From Sphaerochaeta sp. (GTDB lineage: Bacteria; Spirochaetota; Spirochaetia; Sphaerochaetales; Sphaerochaetaceae): 15,113 nucleotides of DNA. Under the pieces are notes generated by a model. That model saw only the letters and a program-made list of their open reading frames with translations. It did no database searches and was not told the DNA's origin. The stretch is taken from the NCBI GenBank assembly GCA_003446545.1, contig DMAO01000008.1, positions 1-15,113 on the forward strand, written 5' to 3'. Shown here in pieces: positions 7,549 to 13,846 of this stretch (within the stretch, counting starts at the first letter, position 1; each line of letters starts with the position of its first letter). Made by a program: the position numbers and the translations under genes.

Positions 7549-8571
7549 ATGAGAAACAAAGATACGTATCTGGCCATTCCCATGGGGGATCCTGCAGGAA
7601 TAGGCCCTGAAATAATCCTAAAGACACTAGTCGGTGCATCTGAGGTTCCTCCCCTGGTAGTGGTAGGTTCAGAGCGGTTGTTCGCACGTACAGCTAGGGA
7701 CCTTCATCTTGAAGGCGCTTTTGAGGTAGTGGTGAATACCCTCCCATCCTTACAGGCTGCCCAGGCTAAGGGCCTTGGATGCATCTTGTATGATATTGGG
7801 GGAGTCGACCTTGATCAGTTTACGTATGGAGTGGTCAGCTCAATGTGTGGCAAGGCTGCCTACGAGTCGGTCAAGGCCTGTGTCTCTCTGGTGAGCGAGG
7901 GGTATTGCAAGGCTATCGTAACCCCACCGTTGCATAAGGAAGCATTGCAAGCTGCCCATGTCCCTCATATCGGCTACACAGAAATTCTTGCTGACCTCAC
8001 AGGTTCCAAAAATGCGGTCACCATGTTCGATACGCTGGGAATGAAAATTTTCTTCCATACCAGGCACCTTTCCCTTTCTGAAGCCTGCAAGGCTGTCACC
8101 AAGGAGAGCCTGCTTAAGACCATCCTCAGGTGCGAGGCCATAAGTTCTGGTAGTGGTGTTTTCTCCATGGATCTGCCTATTGCTGTTGCCGGTCTCAATC
8201 CTCACTGTGGGGAGCATGGTCTGTTTGGTGATGAGGAAGGTGTTGCCATCGTGCCTGCAATAGAAGAGGCGAGGGGTATGGGGATCAATGTGGTCGGACC
8301 CATTGGCGCTGACTCGGTATTCCACCAGACTAAAATAGGAAAATACAGGGCTGCGATCTCACTCTATCATGACCAGGGACATATTGCGGCAAAGACCTTG
8401 GATTTTAATCAGACCATTTCCATTACCTGGGGCTTGCCGTTCTTGCGTACCAGTGTGGATCATGGCACGGCCTTTGACATTGCCGGAAAGGGCATTGCTG
8501 ACAACCAAGGTATGGCTCGTGCCATACAACTAGCTTCTGAATATCTGGCTTCCGAGGAGGCTCTTTCATGA
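7549..8571 (+). CDS. pdxA: PdxA-family 4-phospho-sugar-acid dehydrogenase
   Basis: Metal- and NAD-dependent dehydrogenase/decarboxylase of the PdxA family. Classical PdxA oxidises 4-phosphohydroxy-L-threonine in vitamin B6 synthesis; PdxA2/DtnP members act on D-threonate or D-erythronate 4-phosphate. Seen in 340 aa: IPMGDPAGIGPE (10-21), TPPLHKEAL (125-133), HIGYTEILADLTG (140-152), the three metal histidines H173 (TRHLSL), H219 (GLNPHCGEHGLFGDEEG) and H274 (SLYHDQGHIAAK), and TSVDHGTAFDIAGKG (301-315). The residues after YHDQG are HIAAK rather than the LPVLK of E. coli PdxA, which leans toward the catabolic PdxA2 branch; no other B6 gene is nearby. The ATG at 7549 is preferred over the in-frame TTG at 7540, because the TTG overlaps the -10 box. 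The gene overlaps the next by 4 bases (ATGA). Confidence 0.9.
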   Translation: MRNKDTYLAIPMGDPAGIGPEIILKTLVGASEVPPLVVVGSERLFARTARDLHLEGAFEVVVNTLPSLQAAQAKGLGCILYDIGGVDLDQFTYGVVSSMCGKAAYESVKACVSLVSEGYCKAIVTPPLHKEALQAAHVPHIGYTEILADLTGSKNAVTMFDTLGMKIFFHTRHLSLSEACKAVTKESLLKTILRCEAISSGSGVFSMDLPIAVAGLNPHCGEHGLFGDEEGVAIVPAIEEARGMGINVVGPIGADSVFHQTKIGKYRAAISLYHDQGHIAAKTLDFNQTISITWGLPFLRTSVDHGTAFDIAGKGIADNQGMARAIQLASEYLASEEALS

Positions 8572-9746
8572 GGAAACGGGCATTATTGGGAATTTTTAGC
8601 ATGTTTGTGATGCTCATCTTCACCTCCTGTGCAACATCCATCAAGGTTCGTCACCTCATCCCCAGTGAAGTTGATGTCAGCAACCATCGCAATATTGCCA
8701 TCGCCTCCACCCAGATGTATGCCTTTCCCCGTGGCGGGATTCTCCCCCCTTGGATTAAGGGTTCCAGTGATACTTCCTTTACCCTGAGCAGTGGCTTCGA
8801 TTCGGACGTCAATGCCAAGATAGCCGAGGCCAGTACGACCTACCTTAGTAATGCCCTGGTCAATACTGACTACTTTACCATCCTCCCCCCTGAGACTACT
8901 GATGCCTATCTCACTTTGGGCAAAGGTGGAGCAGATGCATACTCCATGCTGATAGAACAGGGTGTGCAGGCACTTCTGAAAAGCTCCATTACCTACATGG
9001 GCTTTGAAGAGCAGGTCATAGGCAGGGATATAAAGGAGTGGGTCACTGAACATTCCGACCCTTCTGACCCTGCATCAAAAGTCATCTCCTATGAGAAGGT
9101 CACTGGAAGGTCCTTTTATCTTGAGCAGAAGGCTACGCTCACCTTTGCCTATACCCTTATAGACCTCAAGGCCAACAGGATACTTGCAACAGACAGCTTT
9201 ACTTCTCAGAAGACCAAAGAGACGTGTTTGGGGAAAACTATCTTTGGGACAAGCGAAAACAGTCGTGATACAGATGAGCGTTGTTATTCCAGTGGATTTT
9301 CCCCTTCCTTCTTTCCTCTCTTTGATGGGATGCTCAGAGAGATCCCTTCCCAAGTTGCCAAGCAGCTCGCCCCTTCCTGGGATGAGTATCACGTCTCTTT
9401 GATGTCCAACAAGCCAAAGGCCGATGTTGCCCATGCATATAAGTTGGCTGAACAAGGCAACCTAAGAGAGGCTTATGAAGTGTTCTTCCAGGCATGGGAG
9501 AAGAACACACACCTGCCCAGTGGATATAATGCCGCCTTGTTGCTGGAAGGGCTTGGCCAGTATTCAGAAGCCCTAGCCCTGATGAACCAGGTGTATAACA
9601 GAACTGGAGACTCAAAGAGCCATGACCAATTGATACGCCTGAAAGAGGTTTCCAGCCAACAGGATGAAGCTATGAAGCAGATTGATGGGACCTTAGGTAT
9701 TCTCGACGGGCATGTGTTCAAAACACAGATACTGACTATGGAGTGA
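8568..9746 (+). CDS. Lipoprotein with C-terminal TPR repeats, function unknown
   Basis: A 392-aa exported lipoprotein. The N terminus has a basic head, a hydrophobic core and a spirochaete-style lipobox ending IFTSC, with Cys21 as the lipid site. The mature part begins with TSIKVRHLIPSEVDVSNHRNIAIAS, then a long non-repetitive domain containing many beta-type stretches and the pattern FTSQKTKETCLG. Residues about 286-350 form two TPR-like helical pairs (AYKLAEQGNLREAYEVFFQA and YNAALLLEGLGQYSEALALM). This suggests a periplasmic scaffold or assembly factor, but the family is not one I can name. The ATG at 8568 follows GAGGAGG (8554-8560) and overlaps the pdxA stop. The next gene, cobO, begins at its stop. 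Unlike the two binding proteins in this window it has a real lipobox, so lipidation is used by this organism. Confidence 0.85.
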   Translation: MRKRALLGIFSMFVMLIFTSCATSIKVRHLIPSEVDVSNHRNIAIASTQMYAFPRGGILPPWIKGSSDTSFTLSSGFDSDVNAKIAEASTTYLSNALVNTDYFTILPPETTDAYLTLGKGGADAYSMLIEQGVQALLKSSITYMGFEEQVIGRDIKEWVTEHSDPSDPASKVISYEKVTGRSFYLEQKATLTFAYTLIDLKANRILATDSFTSQKTKETCLGKTIFGTSENSRDTDERCYSSGFSPSFFPLFDGMLREIPSQVAKQLAPSWDEYHVSLMSNKPKADVAHAYKLAEQGNLREAYEVFFQAWEKNTHLPSGYNAALLLEGLGQYSEALALMNQVYNRTGDSKSHDQLIRLKEVSSQQDEAMKQIDGTLGILDGHVFKTQILTME

Positions 9747-9748
9747 GG

Positions 9749-10294
9749 ATGGAAGTTGTAGGGAAACCACGGATTTTGGTATATACCGGGGAAGGGAAGG
9801 GGAAGACCACCGCCTCAATGGGACAGGTAATGAGAGCCTTGGGACATGGAGGCAAATGCGCCGTTGCCCAGTTCCTCAAGGGCGACCCCCGAAGCCTCGA
9901 TAGCGGTGAATACAGAATAGCTATCCAACTTGGTGTAGTGTGGAAGAGTTTTGGCAGTGGGTTTACCTGGGTTGGTGATAATGCAAAGACCAATGCAGAA
10001 CTCGCCATCAAGGGATGGGAACAGGTCAAGCGGTGGATCTCCACTTCAAGCTTTGACCTTATTGTCCTTGATGAGTTTACCTATACTCTCAGCTTGGGTT
10101 ACCTCGATACCGAGGATGTTTGCCTCTGGCTTGCAGACCACAAGCAGAAAAAAGGCTTTCCCCACCTTGTCATCACCGGTCGCGATGCACCGCCTTCCCT
10201 TGTTTCGATAGCCGATATGGTAAGTGAAGTGCATATGATCAAGCACCATATGCTTTCAGAAGACGCTCAAGCGGTTCCTATGCTAGAATTTTGA
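9749..10294 (+). CDS. cobO: Corrinoid adenosyltransferase, CobO/BtuR type
   Basis: ATP:cob(I)alamin adenosyltransferase of the CobA/CobO/BtuR family, which attaches the adenosyl group to reduced corrinoids in the cytoplasm. The protein is 181 aa from the chosen ATG. Evidence: the reversed-type P-loop GEGKGKTT (14-21) after RILVYTG, AQFLKG (40-45), Walker-B-like LIVLDEF (104-110), VITGRDAPPSLVSIADMVSEV (141-161) and the end region IKHHMLSEDAQAVPMLEF. The C-terminal motif is usually KAQKGIEF/Y; here it reads DAQAVPMLEF, a modest departure. The ATG at 9749 is preferred to the GTG at 9743 because GGAG (9740-9743) is placed for the ATG. It lies 2 bases beyond the lipoprotein stop, or overlaps it if GTG is used. 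No cobalamin riboswitch is seen in the window. No terminator hairpin is obvious after it. Confidence 0.9.
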   Translation: MEVVGKPRILVYTGEGKGKTTASMGQVMRALGHGGKCAVAQFLKGDPRSLDSGEYRIAIQLGVVWKSFGSGFTWVGDNAKTNAELAIKGWEQVKRWISTSSFDLIVLDEFTYTLSLGYLDTEDVCLWLADHKQKKGFPHLVITGRDAPPSLVSIADMVSEVHMIKHHMLSEDAQAVPMLEF

Positions 10295-10335
10295 CCCATT
10301 GATAGCCTATTTTTCAACTCTCTATTCTTTGTCCT

Positions 10336-10363
10336 TTCACAAACGACAATTTCTGGGTATAAT
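10336..10363 (+). promoter_or_regulatory. Sigma70-type promoter before the PHP phosphatase operon
   Basis: -35 TTCACA (10336-10341, 5/6), 16-base spacer, -10 TATAAT (10358-10363, 6/6). Transcription should begin near 10370, almost at the AGGAG ribosome site (10371-10375), so the leader would be only about 12 bases. The 87-base gap after cobO otherwise shows nothing. Confidence 0.65.
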
Positions 10364-10381
10364 CACAGGCAGGAGTTTCAA

Positions 10382-11017
10382 ATGGGCCTTTGTGATTTCC
10401 ACTGTCATGTATTACCTCAGATCGATGATGGCTATGTCTCTGTAGAGGGTTTCTCCAGAATGCTGAGCCTCTATAAGGAGAGTGGGATATCATCCATTGC
10501 CTTTACGCCGCACATTTACAATCCGTATGTGAAGACCAATATCGGATCGTTACGCGAAACGTTCAAGTGGGCATCAAAGATTGCTATGGACATGGGAATG
10601 ATGACCTATCTGGGAAGCGAGCTGTTCGTCGGAGACCAACCGGAGCTGAAATGTATTCCCATTGCGGATACGTATTGTCTGGTTGAGTTTGGCCTCTCTC
10701 TCCCTCCTGCAAACCTGATTCCTCGTCTGGAGAAGTTGCACTGTGAGGGTTTTACGATAATTCTCGCCCATGTTGAAAGGTATCGTTGGATAAGCCCGAC
10801 AAGTTCTATGCTGGGACGCCTTCGCTCTTTAGGGGCCTTGGTTCAGGTGAATGTCGAAGCTGCTGAGGATGGTTCTGCCCTTCCCTACCTGGAGAGTGGG
10901 CTGGTGGACCTGGTGGCAACAGATAATCATGGAGATGAGACGCTTCCCTCCCGTATGCTTGCGGTTCTGAACCAATGGCCAAAGGTTTACGATAAGATGG
11001 AAGGTATGATTTTGTGA
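10382..11017 (+). CDS. CpsB/YwqE-type PHP-domain phosphatase
   Basis: PHP-fold metal phosphatase of the CpsB/CapC/YwqE family; characterised members remove phosphate from tyrosine of bacterial tyrosine kinases that control polysaccharide export. Visible metal ligands, in the family order: DFHCHVLPQIDDG (H7, H9, D15/D16), FTPHIYNPY (H44), GSELFV (E80), LVEF (E102), LAHVERYRW (H130, E132) and LVATDNHGDE (D181, H183). The protein is 211 aa, shorter than the roughly 240-255 aa usual for the family; the shortening is mainly between VQVNVEA and the DNH motif. ATG at 10382 follows AGGAG at 6 bases. No tyrosine kinase or capsule gene is in the window, so the partner is unknown. It is the first gene of a five-gene operon that continues into the RloA-like ATPase 33 bases later. 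Protein-tyrosine phosphatase activity is an inference; another PHP phosphoesterase role is possible. Confidence 0.87.
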   Translation: MGLCDFHCHVLPQIDDGYVSVEGFSRMLSLYKESGISSIAFTPHIYNPYVKTNIGSLRETFKWASKIAMDMGMMTYLGSELFVGDQPELKCIPIADTYCLVEFGLSLPPANLIPRLEKLHCEGFTIILAHVERYRWISPTSSMLGRLRSLGALVQVNVEAAEDGSALPYLESGLVDLVATDNHGDETLPSRMLAVLNQWPKVYDKMEGMIL

Positions 11018-11050
11018 TATACACCCAGTGGGTGAGTAAGGAGGTAGCGA

Positions 11051-12298
11051 ATGCTGCTTGATATGACTATTGCGAACTTTAAGTCCGTACGGTCGGCCCA
11101 GACAATTTCCTTTGAAGCTGTCAGGGACAATAGGTTTCCGGAGTCAAAAGTGGTGAAAGTCAATGATAAGCTCAAGCTTATCAAGACTGCGGCCATCATA
11201 GGTCCTAACGGGGCAGGGAAAAGCTCCTTTGTTCGGGCTCTTGAAGCTCTGAAAGGTATTGTGACCGCACCTGAAGAGACGGCAAACCCCCTACAGATTC
11301 TCAGCGGGACATCTTTTGCCTACTCTGATGAGAAGGGGCAACCTGCTACCATCATCATCCGAGTGGTATTGGAACAGGGCGATGAGACATTGGATTCCAC
11401 CATTGGAATCTATACCTTGGTTGCTGACCGGGAGAAGATTTTCGAAGAGTCCCTGTTTACCATGGTTGGGCGTTCGAAGAGACTTATGTTTGAGCGAAAG
11501 CTCAGTGAGGCTTCTCTGCTGCTTGATGACGCGGACCTTGCCTACAAGTACCGCTTTGGAAAGAATTACCGTGGCGAGAAGAAGCGACTGGTCTCGAAAG
11601 TGGACGAAAAGCACTCCTTCCTCAACGCCTCAAGCGCAAAGGGAAGTGAGACCACACTCCCTCTGTATGCATGGATCGACGAATGCCTGCACATGGTGCC
11701 CATGGGTGTTTCAAGTCTCAGTGAGAAGTATCTCATCTCTCAGCTTAGCGAACACCCCTCCTGGGTAAAGCAGCTGACCAACTTCCTGTGGAGTGTAGAT
11801 ATCACTGATATCCGTGACATCAAGATCAAGGATGACCGTCTTATCTTTGTCCACACCAATGTCACCCAACACTACGCCTCTTACTTTTCCTTGGAGAGTT
11901 TGAGCCTGAGAAGACTCTGCCTAGTCGGCGTCGCTTTCTTTGAGAGTTTCATCAAACCTAGGACTCTGATCATCGATGACTTTGGCATGTTACTTCATCC
12001 GTATGTCCTTGCGCACATCGTTGAGATATTCGAGGAGAGCAATACAGGCTATGGTTCGCAGATGCTTGCTGTCGATTGCAACCCTTCGTTGTTGCAACAA
12101 GGGCTCATGAGACGTGATGGCATCTATTTTGCTGAGAAGAACAGCGACAGTGCAACTGTCTATTTCAGTCTTGCAGACTTCAAGTATTCCAAGAATAGGG
12201 ATAAGACCCAAGCACAGTACTTGAACGGGGCATTTGGCTCGTTACCTATTCTTTCTGAGTTTTGCTTTGTTGACAAAAATACGGACAAGGAGGTCTGA
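11051..12298 (+). CDS. RloA/AbiLi-like ATPase with altered catalytic motifs
   Basis: Predicted ABC/SMC-like ATPase of the RloA/AbiLi type, known from RloAB/AbiL abortive-infection pairs. Family form is clear: LLDMTIANFKSVRSAQTISF at the start, Walker A GPNGAGKS (51-58), LHPYVLAHIVEIF (315-327), RRDGIYFAEKN (354-364) and YLNGAFGSLPIL (390-401) near the end; 415 aa fits. Three motifs are altered against the family pattern as I recall it. The signature, usually like ESxGTxR, is ESLSLRR (282-288), Gly to Ser. Walker B, usually IDE, is IIDD (307-310), Glu to Asp. The H-loop, usually TTHN, is AVDCN (340-344), His to Cys. ATP may still bind but hydrolysis should be weak or lost. The reading frame is intact, and AAGGAGG (11038-11044) precedes the ATG. 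The RloB-like gene follows after 2 bases. Family confidence is good; activity is inferred. Confidence 0.83.
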   Translation: MLLDMTIANFKSVRSAQTISFEAVRDNRFPESKVVKVNDKLKLIKTAAIIGPNGAGKSSFVRALEALKGIVTAPEETANPLQILSGTSFAYSDEKGQPATIIIRVVLEQGDETLDSTIGIYTLVADREKIFEESLFTMVGRSKRLMFERKLSEASLLLDDADLAYKYRFGKNYRGEKKRLVSKVDEKHSFLNASSAKGSETTLPLYAWIDECLHMVPMGVSSLSEKYLISQLSEHPSWVKQLTNFLWSVDITDIRDIKIKDDRLIFVHTNVTQHYASYFSLESLSLRRLCLVGVAFFESFIKPRTLIIDDFGMLLHPYVLAHIVEIFEESNTGYGSQMLAVDCNPSLLQQGLMRRDGIYFAEKNSDSATVYFSLADFKYSKNRDKTQAQYLNGAFGSLPILSEFCFVDKNTDKEV

Positions 12299-12300
12299 CC

Positions 12301-12942
12301 ATGGCACGAAAAAAAATATCCAATAAGCCGCGCAGGACTATCCTGATACTTACAGCCTCAGAAGCTGAGGCTCTCTATTTTTCCCAGATGCGCAAGGATT
12401 GCCGTTATTCCAACCTAACGGTCCTGTGGGAGGAGGAGTTCAGGGACCTTGAGCATCTGATTACCCTTGCATCACGTTATCGCAATACCGGAAACTATTC
12501 GGTTGTATGGGTCTTGTTCGGTCTTGCTGATCTGGCTATCACTCCTACGGAGGTGAAGAAACAGATCCCTTATGCCAAAAAGAAGAAGGTCGGCCTGGCT
12601 TGGACCAATCCTGCCATGCCAATTTGGTACCTGTTGCATCTGCAGACCCCAAAGGGATTTGTTGGGGAGACCGGCATGATAAGCAGTGCCTTGGAAAAGA
12701 GCCTTCCTGGTTTTTCCTCAGATGCTTCCTATCTGTTGACCGATGGGATGTATCTGCACCTAAAACTGTATCCTGCCAAGGCAAAAGCTTCTTTCAACGC
12801 CAATGCCTATAACAGTCTGGTTGAAAAGGAACTTGGCCTTCCTGCAATATCGTTGGTATCATTATTGAATGATATAACAGATATCTGCGGGCTTGCAGAC
12901 CTTACGCATAATCAGAACCAGTTGGGTATGAATAAGGGGTAG
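12301..12942 (+). CDS. RloB/AbiLii-like protein lacking TOPRIM catalytic residues
   Basis: A 213-aa partner of the preceding ATPase. It follows RloB/AbiLii architecture: a basic head (ARKKISNKPRR), ILILTASEAEALYFSQMRK (14-32), VVWVLFGLADLAI (68-80), a helix with YAKKKKVGLAW, then TNPAMPIWYLLHL (102-114). Aligned by eye with the usual RloB pattern (CEGxxTExxYF, then VFDxD, then SNPxFExWxLLHF), Glu of the EG pair is T18, the two Asp of DxD are G74 and A76, and the Glu of FExW is P107. The hydrophobic frame and the YF, NP, W and LLH residues remain. These acids bind the metals of TOPRIM nucleases, so nuclease activity is unlikely. The ATG at 12301 follows AAGGAGG (12287-12293) inside the end of the ATPase gene, implying coupled translation. 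The membrane LuxR gene starts 5 bases later. Homology is by pattern only; the loss of activity is inferred. Confidence 0.72.
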   Translation: MARKKISNKPRRTILILTASEAEALYFSQMRKDCRYSNLTVLWEEEFRDLEHLITLASRYRNTGNYSVVWVLFGLADLAITPTEVKKQIPYAKKKKVGLAWTNPAMPIWYLLHLQTPKGFVGETGMISSALEKSLPGFSSDASYLLTDGMYLHLKLYPAKAKASFNANAYNSLVEKELGLPAISLVSLLNDITDICGLADLTHNQNQLGMNKG

Positions 12943-12947
12943 TCCTG

Positions 12948-13835
12948 GTGAGCGCTTTGACTTTGCTGGTCTATATGATTTCATTTGCCCTTGGCTGTAT
13001 GACGCTAGCTTTGGCTATTGTATACAACATGTACTCTTCGCACCAATGGACCAAATTCTTCATCATTTGTCATGCATCCCTGTTGGGATGCATGATGCTT
13101 TTGGCCCTGCAGTTTATCACAGACCTTTTTCTTGTTGGAACTGCATCTGTGGTGGTTGGGTACCTCATTGGCTTTGTCTTCATTGCGAATGTGACATTCT
13201 TGACGGTGTTCCTGCCATACTTCACCACATGGGTAATCGCACACCCCTGGAGAAACCCCTATAAGACATTTTTCTATATCTTGGCTGGTGTCTACCTGAG
13301 TCTTGGAATTTTCCATGCCATTACTGGTAACAAGGCCTTTGATGACCTTATGATCCTCTTGTTTGTGTTTGTGGTGGGGTTCTGTCTCATCATCGTGCTC
13401 AAGAACCTCTCTTCCATCGAGAACAAGACGGCAAGGGCAACGTGCATCACCATCATCATTGTCAGTGCTGCGATGCTGCCCTCCATTGTTCTTTCCCTAG
13501 TTTTCCCTTCTATCAAGCCTCTGATGTACGGCGTGTATTTTCTTGCCTTCTCCATCAGCGTCATGACATTCCTGTTTATGGAGTTTGTCAGGCTGGCTAG
13601 GGAAGGGGCGCTGGGTAAGAAAGACCTTGCCTTGGAAGACCTGGTACCCTATCATATTACTGAGCGTGAGTTTGTTGTAATCCAGTTGGTTAGCAACGGG
13701 CTGACAAACAAGGAGATAGCGGCAGACCTTGGTATCAGTGCTAATACGGTTAATAACCATGTGGCCAATATTTTCTCCAAGACAAAGGTCCGTAGCAGGA
13801 TTGACCTGCTGAATCTGCTCAAACAAACATGGTAA
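12948..13835 (+). CDS. Seven-TM membrane-bound LuxR-type regulator
   Basis: A 295-aa membrane-anchored transcription regulator. The N-terminal half holds about seven hydrophobic segments (near residues 4-27, 35-58, 66-92, 106-124, 133-152, 163-186, 192-213). A short linker leads to a C-terminal LuxR/GerE helix-turn-helix (about 236-293) with the typical core ITEREFVVIQLVSNGLTNKE followed by IAADLGISANTVNNHVANIF. No receiver or ligand domain is seen, so the signal is probably sensed within the membrane. Start is GTG at 12948 (MSALTLLVY); AAGGGG just before the rloB stop is a plausible ribosome site. It sits between the RloB-like gene (5 bases) and an alpha/beta hydrolase (11 bases), so it may control this operon or respond to the hydrolase product; that is inference. 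A perfect 11-bp inverted repeat lies inside the gene at 13070-13095. Confidence 0.88.
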   Translation: MSALTLLVYMISFALGCMTLALAIVYNMYSSHQWTKFFIICHASLLGCMMLLALQFITDLFLVGTASVVVGYLIGFVFIANVTFLTVFLPYFTTWVIAHPWRNPYKTFFYILAGVYLSLGIFHAITGNKAFDDLMILLFVFVVGFCLIIVLKNLSSIENKTARATCITIIIVSAAMLPSIVLSLVFPSIKPLMYGVYFLAFSISVMTFLFMEFVRLAREGALGKKDLALEDLVPYHITEREFVVIQLVSNGLTNKEIAADLGISANTVNNHVANIFSKTKVRSRIDLLNLLKQTW

Positions 13836-13846
13836 GGAGACCTGAT

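Noticed and set aside
7298..7552. Open frame of 84 codons across the palindromic block on the plus strand
   Set aside because: The frame exists because the palindromes lack stops; it has no ribosome site, odd composition (runs of Gly, Pro, Ser) and overlaps the pdxA promoter and start.
8583..9053. Minus-strand frame of 156 codons opposite the TPR lipoprotein
   Set aside because: No ribosome site or recognisable domain, and it lies wholly within a real gene with a good start and signal peptide.
9743..9748. GTG start for cobO
   Set aside because: No ribosome site stands before it; GGAG at 9740-9743 fits the ATG at 9749, six bases later.
11316..11768. Second plus-strand frame of 150 codons inside the RloA-like gene
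   Set aside because: Out-of-frame overlap rich in Ser, Arg and Trp, with no motif; the parent frame carries all family blocks.
11051..12942. RloAB-like pair as plain pseudogenes
   Set aside because: Both frames are full length, each has a strong AAGGAGG site, spacing is 2 bases and the non-catalytic family blocks are intact, which fits retained expression better than decay. Recent inactivation is not fully excluded.
13829..13846. Upstream ATG for the alpha/beta hydrolase
   Set aside because: It overlaps the LuxR gene and has no ribosome site, while AAGGAG is correctly placed for the ATG at 13847.
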